Of a stretch of DNA of 64,000 nt, positions 11,275 to 22,829 are shown in pieces. The notes beneath the pieces are model-generated. The model did no database searches and was not told the origin of the DNA. It saw only the letters and a list, made by a program, of their open reading frames with translations. Each line of letters opens with the position of its first letter. Position 1 is the stretch's first letter. A program made the translations under genes and the position numbers. This DNA is from Apostichopus japonicus (taxonomy: Eukaryota; Echinodermata; Holothuroidea; Aspidochirotida; Stichopodidae): contig NC_092571.1 of assembly GCF_037975245.1 (NCBI RefSeq), positions 2,710,501 to 2,774,500 on the forward strand, in the 5' to 3' direction.

Positions 11275-11612
11275 AGTCCACGTGATCATCAAGAAAGCTG
11301 GGTACAACAAACATGAGAATTACAACAGCTAGGAATAGGAACGTGATCATCAAGATAGCTGCAGTGTACAACAAACATAAGAATTACAACAGCTAAGATC
11401 AGTAACGTGATCATCAAGATAGCTGTGTAGGTCAAACAAGAGAATTACAACAGCCAGGAACAGTAACGTGATCAATATAGCTGTGTAGAACAAACATGAG
11501 AATTACAACAGCTAGGATTAGTAACGTTATCATCAAGATAGCTGCAGTGTACAACAAACATGAGAAATACAACAGCTAGGATTAGTAACGTGATCATCAA
11601 TATCCGATTATG
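11275..11612. repeat. 65-bp tandem repeat, about five copies
   Basis: Units start with cgtgatcatcaagatagctg and contain caaacatgagaattacaaca, with slight divergence between copies. Copies begin near 11280, 11340, 11405, 11466 and 11524, with a partial sixth at 11588. Confidence 0.85.
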
Positions 11613-13540
11613 AAAATTACAGTTGAAATTAAGCTATTAAATTAAGACATTAGGGAGGTTCAATAGAGTAATATTGACACTAGAAATCTGTACAATAGCA
11701 TTTACAAATATTTCCTCGATTTTTGTCACTGAAAGTATGTTCTATATCATTTTTATGTATATAAGTTCACATCAATTTAAAAAAAATGATTATGTTTGTC
11801 CTGTTGCTGTTTTAGACTGTGCAAATGCTAATATGCAGGGTCGAAGTAGATCGTGAGAAAAAAATGAAATAATCTCTTAGTTGAATGTGATTTTTACTTG
11901 CTTACTTATATTACGTTTATATTTACCGTAATATTACAAATCGGATTTGAGGCTCCTTGCCTTCACCCTAACATCAATAAGTCAGCTCTAAGTAATGAAA
12001 TTTATGTCATATTAATTGTACCATTATCCTTAAATAAACAGCTGCATTAAATTTCAACAAACATACATCGAGGTTACCCTCTGAAATAGCATGACACCTT
12101 CTTCCCGGACTACCATATTTTACCCTCTTAATTATTTTGCAGTCATGAAATATTGTCAAAACATTGTGCGACTATATCCATTATATCAATGACATGAACA
12201 ACCAACGATATTTATACCAATTTTTGTATCAATAAATGTTGTAAAATGGTGTCCTTGATTCAAAACAGTGAAGTTTGTTTGGCACTTTAATAAGAATGAT
12301 TTGACAATACAATCAATAAATATATGTTTTTTTTTCTTTTACACTATTATACATTGATACAAGGTAAAATAGATGTTATCCCAAAATACAAAACTAGCCG
12401 AAAAGTGTTGCTCCAACCTGGAAAATGTTGAAAACGCATCTTCGTCAGATTTTTACAAGCTAGACTAGTCACAATTCCTACGTTTATCCATATTCTATCA
12501 TATTTTTATAATAAGTAATATTTATAAGTATATACCGTATATAATGCAATCTTCTATATGAACATCACGTATAGTAGGTTCTTTTTCCTCATCAAGAGAT
12601 GCATATTTCACTAATTAATGACTGTATCAGCTCCAGACCATTGCTTGTATACACAACTTGGGCAAAGCTATAGGTTAATTTAACCATGCTTGTGACAAAT
12701 ATTCTTGACTTATGACAAGGGTTCATATTTCATCTTGGAACATTAATAGCGAAATGAATTCACAAAGATTTCAACGTCTGCTGTGTATTTAATATGCAAT
12801 ACACTGTCAGCATGCAGTATTTTTTTCGTGATTCTTTACGTGACATGTCAGGCGCGACAAAACCGTCCGATTTACTTTACAGAGGTTATCATTTGTCTTG
12901 TTTTCTATCTCCAACCCACCCACTCCACCTCTCACTCTCTCCTCTCACCCCTCACTCTCTCGCTCTACCCATCTCGTTGTCTCTTCATCGAGCAAACATA
13001 AAACGTACGTACAGCGGAACGTGATTCGAAAACCGAATGAGGGTGGACCTCCGCAGCTAAAGAAAGACTCCACAGTATTCAGGCCATACGTCTTAAAATT
13101 CCTTGCATAATATTCACTTTGCGTGCAAATTGAATTACACTAAAATAAGATCATTTTGGTAGTATATATGAGAAATGACTCTTTCCTTAACTTGATAATG
13201 AATTATATTTCATTTCACCATCTTATATGATAGAGTCTCCGATACCCCTTTAAGGATGGAACGAAAAGAATTAAATAAGCTAAAATACTATTTCAAAAGC
13301 AAGATCAATATAGTCTTATGCAATATCAGTGAGATATTTCGATGATTTTTACATTTTTGGGGGATCAATGTGACCTTCACAGGCATGGCAAGTATTTTTT
13401 TAAAATTATTTTTACTATTATTATTAATCAGTGTTATTCATTCGCTGTTCATATTCCAAAAAGAGACGAATAAATCGTAAAACGGCATGTCATGTACGTA
13501 TATGGCTCAGTACAGGTATCATAGCAACAATTAGAATAGG
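11613..13540. other. Non-coding AT-rich stretch
   Basis: Nothing beyond short unsupported ORFs. A CT-rich run lies at about 12905-12985. Confidence 0.5.
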
Positions 13541-13547
13541 CTTAGCC

Positions 13548-13605
<58 letters not shown>

Positions 13606-13621
13606 ATATATATATATATAT

Positions 13622-13701
<80 letters not shown>

Positions 13702-13730
13702 GTATATATATGTGTGTGTGTGTGTATGTG
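13540..13730. repeat. (TA)n microsatellite ending in (TG)n
   Basis: About 170 bp of TA dinucleotides with AATA and GTA interruptions, then gtgtgtgtgtgt. Confidence 0.95.
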
Positions 13731-13782
13731 TGCGCCCGCCTGAAAAGTTAACCACTGGAGTAAGTCCTAAATGGACCTATTT

Positions 13783-14180
13783 TCATAGGCGTAGGAGGCG
13801 GGGGGGGGGGTCTGGGGCTGCGGCCCCCCCCCCCCCCAACCCAAATTTGTTGTGAAAATTCGGGCGATATGCTAAGAGATTTCGGGCACTTACTGAAAGA
13901 AAAATAATTTGCAATGTGTTTTTCAATGGTTAAACTTATATTATTATTATCATAATTATTGTAGCGACTTCCCCGATAATTCTAACCAATATGGAAGGGT
14001 AATAATACGGAAAATGATTGTATGTTATTGGCATGCGATGTTGTAACCGATGAATGCCTATACTATATGCACATTACCATGTTGAACGCGCGCGGAGCGC
14101 GCAAGAAATGTTGATTATATTTTTCGGGCAAGTCGTTACAGCCCCCCCCCCCCCAAATCAAATTGGGCTCCTATGCCTTG
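13783..14180. mobile_element. Possible hAT-type MITE, decayed
   Basis: The left end reads CATAGGCGTAGGAGGCGGGG and the right end GGGCTCCTATGCCTTG, imperfect inverted repeats close to the other MITEs here, with C-runs just inside both ends. No 8-bp target duplication is visible, so the borders are approximate. Confidence 0.5.
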
Positions 14181-14766
14181 TTTGGCGTGTCTTCAGTCAC
14201 CAACATTCTTTTGGATGCTTGAAAGTTGCAGATGATGAAATATGCTTTACTGACGGTCTAAACTCTGGAGGATTAAAAGTGATTTAAGACGTTTTAGAAA
14301 TTCCTGGTTGAAAGCAGCTATAGGAAGCTTCTGTAGCGAGACCTGACAGATGGTTTTCTAAAGCTCAACATCCAAACTTGAACGTGCTTTGATATCCCAA
14401 GCCGCCATGATCTATGATATGGTTCGTAGGACATGTCAGTTGAAAGCATCCATCTGTATAATCAAGCGACCTTGGCAAGTGGCGGCTTTAGTGTGTAAGT
14501 CAATGTTGCCGTTAATATAGTAGCGGGACACCTTCATAGACGAAACAGCTGTTTGGTATATGAACGTAACCATGACAACTGTTTGCATGGGCGGCGATCA
14601 TGGGAGACGGGGGGGGGGGCATGTCCCCCGACATTTTAGTTGGGGGATGTAGTATTTAATATCCCCCAATATTCAGGGCATAGTTCTTTTTGCTACTAAA
14701 TATCACCAAAAAACGTCACAGACTTTCACCGAAAGTAGTTTTTACTTTATAGTAGTTCTTACTTTA

Positions 14767-14770
14767 TATA

Positions 14771-14836
<66 letters not shown>
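14767..14836. repeat. (TA)n microsatellite
   Basis: About 35 TA units with one G interruption. Confidence 0.95.
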
Positions 14837-14839
<3 letters not shown>

Positions 14840-15618
14840 CCGACCTTTAGGCAACAATTCATGTGAAAAACAAAGCACTTAGGGCAACTTTTGACTTAGG
14901 GCAACGTAATTATTGTCGCCCTAAGTTCTGCCTATTAAATTGGAACGATAGAGTTATATTCTGCAAATATTGTTGGAAGCGAGTCAAGGGGGGTTGAAAA
15001 ATGTTCGTTTCTATTAAGATTTATTAAAATTAATTAAAAACTAGGTAAATTAGAAAGCATTGAAGATGGGCATTCTGATATTGAATATATGCGCGTGTGA
15101 TGAAAACAGCACTTTCGGAAACATTGTGATTTCGACCTAAAAATGAAAATCGATATGTATATCTTTATTATAAATCACCCTCTTAAACATATTACCCAAA
15201 GCAAAAATATATTAGCCTCTTTTAAGCAATGAATCGCGAAAACGAAGATATATTGTCAATATTGTACTGCACGGTATCTTATTGCACCGACGAGAAGCCG
15301 GTGTGACAGTACAGAGTGTCCCCCTGTTATAGGCCTTAATAACTTTGTTCATCCACTTACAACTTTGCTCGAGCATACAACTGATTATAATGTTGCATAA
15401 GCAATTGCTTGACTTTTGCGAATGAGTTTTTACAACTAACCAAACGTGGTAAAAGAATATCATGATTTGTGCACCAATCAGCCGTTCGCCATTTAACAAC
15501 CAATACCATATTGTGTATCCTATACTGTTAGTTACAGACATTACCTTAGATGTCACTAGTCAGTATGAGCTGCCTCGATTTGGGCGAGTTGAGAAGCCCT
15601 AGATAGCATGACTTTCCT

Positions 15619-15831
15619 TCAATTTCGGTACGCAAGAGTTCTATTTTTAGCCAGCCTGAAAGACTGACTTTGTCTCCATAAGATCCTTCTCTGTTTTATT
15701 CTTGTAAACCCACTTGGATAGCTCTCATCTCTTAGAATATCCGCAATTTGTCTCACGTTTTCTGCTAGCTTTTCCATTTTTAGTTGTCGCACGACTTTAC
15801 TGCTAAATATACGGAAGCCGAAATGCGACAA
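15619..15831 (-). pseudogene. Fragment resembling the N-terminal part of a gypsy/retroviral-type integrase
   Basis: A 70-residue frame contains KLAENVRQIADILRDESYPS followed by GFTRIKQRRILWRQSQSFRL. The pattern 'YPxGxxRxxKRRIxRxAxxFxL' is common just before the zinc-binding part of integrases in Ty3/gypsy elements and GIN1-like genes. The frame stops soon after (LAYRN) and no HHCC or DDE part follows. An upstream frame at 15836-16216 is Cys-rich but not recognised. It may be a decayed retroelement or chance similarity. Confidence 0.3.
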
Positions 15832-16215
15832 TTAGCTAATAATACGGATACTGCCAGAGTCCATTACTAATTAATTTTTTTGCTACTCGAACGTACATGC
15901 TACGGCGGACATTGTGTTCAGGGGGACACAATTTACAACAAAATATATGACCGTCAAATAATGTCCCCCTCCGTGTTACCATAGTATATACTGTCTGGGG
16001 AGACAGTCTGTACCAACTGGCCTTGTACAATAGGTCCGGTGAGACCAAACGTACTGGTAAATCCAGTATAAACTGTCCTGTGAGACAAGGACAGACTGGA
16101 CAGTATTGACTGAATATTGGATATTTGCGACAGTTTGCACTGCTACACCGGACTTTCTTGCCGTACACAGAAAGCGCCACCACTTTGATGAGTGGTTTCA
16201 GTATATGATGTCGCA

Positions 16216-16223
16216 TGACGTCA
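16216..16223. promoter_or_regulatory. CRE-like palindrome TGACGTCA
   Basis: A perfect CREB/ATF consensus in a locally less AT-rich stretch (about 16200-16560) rich in CCTAGG-type words. It could belong to a promoter for a plus-strand gene, possibly SRP68, but no transcript start can be shown. Confidence 0.3.
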
Positions 16224-16569
16224 TTCTATCCTAATAAATTTCTATGGGTCAGACGCACACGGTCGTGGTCAAAGGTTACGCTATGGAGCGCGAATTATGA
16301 TCTGTTTATAAAGCTCACGAAAGGTTGCACGAGCAGTCCGCTTCCTGGCAGCCGTTGGCTAACAATTCATACGTAATTGTAATTTGTAGCCTATTCTGTA
16401 TGGGTAGTAACTGCCAAAGAATGTAAATGGCAGATATATTCACCAGCTCGAAGGTTGTTCATTATTTTTGTTGAGCGTGAGAAATTAGGCTAGCCTATCA
16501 TAGTATCGCTTAGGCCTAACGATAGGCTAGCTCACGCAGGAACTAGCGTCTATACAAGTTGGAATGCTA

Positions 16570-18950
16570 ACCTAGGCTAGGTCTAGGCCTAATAATATGA
16601 TATTCACTATACAATTTACGTTAGTAAAGTAAGTCACTTTATATCTTCCGACAAAATTAATTGAGGTAGTGAAGCAGCTGTACGCAGTAAATGTATCACA
16701 TGATTTAGGAGAGTTTGGTGAAAGAAGGGAACATATTTCAAAGAGACACTTTAATTGAAGAGTAATTGAAGAAACTGGTAAATGGGGAAACAACGATTTT
16801 ACGGGAGGAACCAAGGAAGGCATACCTAGGCTATAGGCTAAATTTTCTATGTCATTTCATTCCCACAATGAATGCCATACAAGCAAACAACCCATTATGA
16901 CCATGATTTCCACGCATGTAAATTACCCCATGTTCGCATATAATCCTATGCAAACAATCCGGCATATTCACAAACACTTTTTATCTTCCAATCACTGAAC
17001 AGTTACACAAGTAAGGTACCTGGTCACATTTTCTATTTTCCTTCATACTATCACAACTTTCTTTAGCTAAGTACTCTACAAAGAAAATATGCCGTCAGAG
17101 CCTACAGAACAACAGTCTCCTCCCTTGAAAATAGTATGTTAGTTTCCTTAACCATGTTATTTTTCACACTTAACTGAACATAACCTTTCTCCCTTAAATC
17201 TTTTCCTACAGTTATTCCACTTACAAGTACAACATCTATTCTTTCCACATAGCCTAGCCAATATGCCTCCCATGAAAAACCTTAGTTAACTCCCCTGAAA
17301 ATGTTAGTTTCCCATGAAAACGTACTTGACTTCCCTATGATGTGGAGGAGGTAAGTTACTCAACTTTTAAGTGGGAGGAAAATAATGTTGTTAGGGGAGG
17401 GAAAAAATGACCCCAGGCTAGGCAATACCAAATGAAAGTGGGAAAACCTAGGCTAGCTTACCAAAGCTGAGGCTAGATAGAGATGAGGACCAACTACTGT
17501 AGCCTATCCTAGGCTTCTTATACAAGCAATGGTACTTTGTAAAATGAAATTCTCAAGCAATTATGCCTAGCTCTGTGGTCTAATTGTTGGTGATGGTTCA
17601 AGTATGGAGAAAACTCTCCACGCAAGCTGATGTTACCTAGTGTAGGCAACTAAATTGATATACATGTATTAATTTGATCAACTAGCATAATTTTGACCTG
17701 AAGCTAGGCTTAACAGTATTATTCCAACTCTCGGCATATCTTTATCAGATCACAGACTTCTTTTGATGCCTAAAGCATGATTTTATGGTTGCCAGAACTG
17801 TTTCACTGAAACTTCGATTATTATTAAACCGAATTCAAACTTTGCTAAGTCGACCTCTCATTGTTGAGTAATTGTCTTTAATTTGGTTTTTAATTTGGAA
17901 ACATTGATTGAAAGTTGTGAGGAACACAACACATGGTAAACACATGTTAAGAGTAAGTATTGAGAGATAAGTACAATATATAGTATCTCTGTCCTTGTTG
18001 ATATTATTATACAGGTGCTAGAAGTCATGGAAGCACATGAGGGTTTACCATGAATATACCAATATGTTGTTGGTACTTGTGTTAGGCTGTAAAGCCAGTT
18101 TCCATCTTTGCTAAGTGTACAATATGCTGCAGCTTAAGTGTCGGTCCTTCTTTCACTTGCCAAGTTTCTCGTTTCAAGAATGATGAAATATATTTCAGAA
18201 ATTTGTCAATTTTACAGTTCTTCATGAATGTGCTTGCTAAGTTTTTTTAAACTAGTACATGCTCTCAAAATTGTTTGGCTGATGAAATGTTCTCAAATTT
18301 GTGTTGAATTCATTCCTTAGAATCCTTACTATTGGCTTGACCATTATAGTGAACAATGTACATCAAAGGAAGTTTTGGCATTTTATGAAGTACTCCATAT
18401 GTAGGTTTGATAGCAATGTCTAGTAAGGTTCATCAATAAGTCATATATTGCAAGTATCCGAATTATCCGAATTAAACAGGCACTTAGTAACAAAACGAGG
18501 TACAGTTTATTCATGTTTGTAAACATTCATCGGGATGGTATCTGCGTACACAAACTGGAAGATGATCTTATGTAAAACTACTAAAAAACTACTAAAATTT
18601 ATTTCACACCATAGGTATATATACATATTGCTTATTTGTCTTTACAGCATTGCATTGGCCACACTGATTCACAAGAAGACTCCATGAACCATGACTGTAA
18701 CATCCTGCTGAAGGTCTGAGACATTGAAGATTCTGTAATGCTTCCGTTAGGATATGCAAAATTTACTATAGTAACACAGAAATATTTGAAGCTCTGGTAT
18801 TCGTTTCGTTTATTTCTGCCATTAAACCACAATGATATACATTTGTTTATACATAGTTATATCAATGAGGCAGCAGTCAGGGTTGTTTAGGTAGTCAGGG
18901 GAGAGGGAGGGGAGGGAGTGTATAAAAATGAGTCTAGTTGCAATGTCTAT
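16570..18950. other. Stretch without a confirmed gene; possible upstream exons of SRP68 not found
   Basis: Contains CCTAGG/GCCTA-rich text to about 17520. A small candidate first exon lies at 17089-17133 (MPSEPTEQQSPPLKI, then gtatgt). I could not find exons encoding the conserved SRP68 N-terminal or RNA-binding region. Confidence 0.4.
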
Positions 18951-18956
18951 CTGCTT

Positions 18957-19327
18957 CAATGGCCTAGGAACCGGGGGGGCTGGGGGGTGCCAGCCCCCAG
19001 TGAAAAATGTGGAGGGGCGGGAGTATCATTCCGCCCCCCCCCCCCCCCCCCCCCCCCCGCGCTTCGCAAGTAAGAAAACCCAGTTTTTATTTCCAAATGA
19101 GAAAAAAAGTCTCATTTTGAGCACCAAATTGCATCTAAGGCCAGGTGAAAATACAAAATTAAGTTTACAAAATGGAGTGGGTGTTGATGTGTGCTATATT
19201 GCACCAAATTGCATCTGAGGCCACCTGGAAATGCAAAAAGGGGGACATCCCCTCCCCTTAGACCCCTCCCCCAGGCCGGCCATCAGTCTTCAGCCCCCCC
19301 ACTCAAACGTACCTTCCTATGCCACTG
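18957..19327. mobile_element. hAT-type MITE, 371 bp, perfect 8-bp TSD
   Basis: Ends CAATGGCCTAGGAACCGGGG and CTTCCTATGCCACTG are inverted repeats. The flanks atctgctt are at 18949-18956 and 19328-19335. It is the same family as 39132-39479 (shared interior around gcaccaaattgcatct and aatggagtgggtgtt), inserted in the opposite orientation. It contains long C-runs. Confidence 0.88.
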
Positions 19328-19367
19328 ATCTGCTTTCAAATATATGAAATCTTCTTATCTTTTACAG

Positions 19368-19414
19368 TACTGTCTCAGGTGAAAGAAGAAGATGAAGAAA
19401 ATGGAAGGAAAATT
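19368..19414 (+). CDS. Candidate internal exon of SRP68
   Basis: Between acceptor ttttacag (ending 19367) and donor gtgagt (19415) lie 47 bases encoding LSQVKEEDEENGRKI after two phase bases. It loosely matches the SRP68 segment 'LLQLPGLEEDKAFQKEI' that precedes the last tetratricopeptide-like helices. Splice sites are good but the match is short. The next expected exon (about 50 codons before the one at 27000) was not found. Confidence 0.35.
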
Positions 19415-19639
19415 GTGAGTCTTGGATGTCTGTAATGAAGCAGGATCAGGTTTAAAACAAGTGGTTGAAAGATCATAAACTCCAATAAATATGAGAAGAT
19501 CCTTCAAGCCTGTCCTCTAAAGAGAGATCTGGAAGGGATCTTGAGGTGATTTAACAGAAATTGGAGAAAAAGTAAGATTCAAGGGAAACATCAGTGTGAG
19601 CCAGTATCATGAACATCATTCTTGTCCTCTCAACAGTTG

Positions 19640-21795
19640 ATTGCTGTCAAGATCAGTGCTAAATGGACCAGACATGGTGCCTTAGCCTGTTGGAATCAGT
19701 CGGTATACGGTGTGGTGTACGAGACATGGTGCCTCACTGCCTTAGTCTGTTGGAACCAGTCGGTATTTGGTGTGGTCTGTTTTTGTGCTAAATGTACGAG
19801 TCACGGTGCCTTAGCCTGTTGGAACCAGTCAGTATTGGTGTGTTCTTTTTTTGTGCTAAATGTACGAGACCAGTGCCTTAGCCTGTTGGAACCAGTTGGT
19901 ATTCGGTTTGCTTTTGGGCTAAATGTAGGAGACACAGTGCCTTAGCCGGTTGGAACCAGTCGGTATATGGTGTGGTGTGTTTTTGTGTTAATGTACGAGA
20001 CACGGTGCCTTAGTCTGTTGGAACCAGTCGGTATTCGGTGTGGTGTGTTTTTGTGCTAAATGAACGAGACACGGTGCCTTAGCCTGTTGGAACCAGTCGG
20101 TATTTGGTGTGGTCTGTTTTTGTGCTAATTGTACGAGACACAGTGCCTTAGCCTGTTGGAACCAGTCAGTATTTGGTGTGGTCTTTTTTTGTGTCCTTAG
20201 CTTGTTGGAACCGGTCGGTATTCTGTGTGGTCTGTTTTTTGGGCTAAATGTAGGAGACATGGTGCCTTAGCCTGTTGGAATCAGTCGGTATACGGTGTGG
20301 TGTACGAGACATGGTGCCTTAGTCTGTTGGAACCAGTCGGTATTTGGTGTGGCCTTTTTTTGTGCTAAATGTACGAGACACAGTGCCTTAGCCTATTGAA
20401 AAAAGTTGGTAATTGGAGTGGTGTGTTTTTGTGTTAATGTACGAGACACGGTGCCTTAGCCTGTTGGAACCAGTTGGTATTTGGTGTGGTCTTTTTTTGT
20501 GCTAAATGTACGAGACCAGTGCCTTAGCCTGTTGGAACCAGTTGGTATTCGGTGTGGTCTGTTTTTGTGCTAAATGTACGAGACACGGTGCCTTAGCTTG
20601 TTGGAACGGGTCGGTATTCGGTGTGGTCTGTTTTTGGGCTAAATGTAGGAGACATGGTGCCGTAGCCTGTTGGAATCAGTCGGTATATGGTGTGGTGTAC
20701 GAGACATGATGCCTTAGTCTGTTGGAACCAGTCAGTATTTGGTGTGGCCTGTTTTTGTGCTAAATGTACGAGACACGGTGCCTTAGCCTGTTGGAACCAG
20801 TCAGTATTTGGTGCGGTCTTTTTTTGTGCTAAATGTACGAGACCAGTGCCTTAGCCTGTTGGAACCAGTTGGTATTCGGTTTGTTTTTGGGCTAAATGTA
20901 GGAGACACAGTGCCTTAGCCTGTTGGAACCAGTCGGTATATGGTGTGGTCTGTTTTTGTGCTAAATGTACGAGACACGGTGCCTTAGAATGTTGGAACCA
21001 GTCGGTATATGGTGTGGTCTGTTTTGTTCTAAATGTACGAGACTCGGTGCCTTAGCCTATTGAAAAAAGTTGGTAATTGGAGTGGTGTGTTTTTGTGCTA
21101 AATGTACGAGACACTGTGCCTTAGCCTGTTGGAACCAGTCAGTTTTTGGTGTGGTCTTTTTTTGTGCTAAATGTACGAGACACAGTGCCTTAGCCTATTG
21201 AAAAAAGTTGGTAATTGGAGTGGTGTGTTTTTGGGCTAATTGTATGAGACACAATGCCTTAGCCTGTTGGAACCAGTTGGTATTCGGTGTTGTCTGTTTT
21301 TGTGCTAATTGTACGAGACACTGTGCCTTAGCCTGTTAGACCAGTCGGTATATGGTGTGGTCTGTTTTGTGCTAAATGTACGAGACTCGGTGCCTTAGCC
21401 TATTGAAAAAAGTTGGTAATTGGAGTGGTGTGTTTTTGTGCTGATTGTATGAGACACAATGCCTTAGCCTGTTGGAACCAGTTGGTATTCGGTGTGGTCT
21501 GTTTTTGTGCTAATTGTACGAGACACTGTGCCTTAGCCTGTTGGAACCAGTCAGTATTTGGTGCGGTCTTTTTTTGTGCTAAATGTACGAGACACGGTGC
21601 CTTAGCCTATTGAAAAAAGTTGGTAATTGGAGTGGTGTGTTTTTGTGCTAATTGTATGAGACACAGTGCCTTAGCCTGTTGGAACCAGTTGGTATTCGGT
21701 GTGGTCTGTTTTTGTGCTAATTGTACGAGACATGGTGCCTTAGCCTGTTGGAACCAGTCGATATTTGATGTGGTTTTTTTTGTGCTAAACTACTA
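19640..21795. repeat. 68-bp satellite array, about 30 units
   Basis: Units read gtgccttagcctgttggaac, then cagtcggtatttggtgtggt, then ctgtttttgtgctaaatgta and cgagacac, about 65-70 bp with small indels. Several variants recur as blocks (the gaaaaaagttggtaattgga type recurs at 20395, 21059, 21193, 21409 and 21612), showing multi-unit amplification. Short ORFs such as CWNQSVFGVVCF are translation of the satellite and not genes. Confidence 0.92.
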
Positions 21796-22525
21796 TTCTT
21801 ACAGAAAGGCTGAACAAGTTCCATGATATAGTTTGAACAGAGTTTACACATTCCCCTCATTCCAAGCAACCATGACAACATCAAAATGAAGCTAATTGGT
21901 GTCTTAGTTTAGTGGCATGAGATGCTAATTAATGTAGTCTCTTTTTGTGCTAAATTATTGAGACATGGTGCCTTAGTTTATTGGTATTAGTTTTTAATTA
22001 GTGTTGTCTGTTTTGTGCCAAATGAAGGAGACATTGTGCCTTAGCCTGTTTGAACCAAGCGGTATTTGGTGTTGCCTGTTTTTGTGCTAAATGTATAAGA
22101 TCTCAGCCTTAGCCTATTGGAACCAGTCGGTAATTGGAACCAGTCGGTAATTGGTGTGGTGTGTTTGTATTAAATTGATAAGTTCTGCCTTAGTTTATTG
22201 ATATGAGTTGCTAATTAGTGTAGTCTGTTTGTTCTCAATTGAAGAGGAGTGCTGTGATAATTTGTTGGTAATCAGTGTGGTGTGTTTGTATTAAATTTAT
22301 AAGTTTTGCCTTAGTTTATTGATATGAGTTGCTAACTAATGTGGTGTGTTTTGTGCTAAATTAATGAGACCCGGTGCCTTAGTTTGTTGGAATCATTTTG
22401 TAATTAGTAATTTGGTTGTCTTAAATTGATGATTGTTACCTTAGATTGTTGGAAAGAGATGCCAATTAGTGTGGTCTGGGTTGTGGTAAATTAAAAAGAC
22501 AGTTGATTGTTGTCAAGATCAGAAA
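21796..22525. repeat. Degenerate flank of the 68-bp satellite
   Basis: Diverged units (gtgccttagtttattggtat, gtgtggtgtgtttgtattaa) fade towards 22500. The word cagttgattgttgtcaagatcag at 22499-22521 repeats the left flank of the array at 19634-19656. Confidence 0.75.
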
Positions 22526-22829
22526 ACTCAAAGATGAGCTGATTTGATGGAAAACACCAGCTAAGCTGGAAAGCTGCAATATACAGTCAAGGTTAGTCAT
22601 AAGAAAGAAAGGTTCCTAAAAACGTAATATATATTTACTTATGTTTCCACCAGTAAAGTTTCAATCACAGCCTAAACTTTGTTGGAATAAGTTGCTAATT
22701 AGTGTTTAATCTTTTGTGCTAAATGTACGAGACTTACTCTGAAGAAAACTGGCTGATTTCTTTTGCATTCCTCTCCTTTCATTAGGGATCTGAGGATTAT
22801 GTTGGTCAACAGTTAGCTTTTTGACATAG

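Noticed and set aside
13431-13755. Tyr/Ile-rich frames
   Set aside because: TA microsatellite.
20506-21826. Repeated CWNQSVFGVVCF peptides
   Set aside because: Translation of the 68-bp satellite; units change frame and carry stops.
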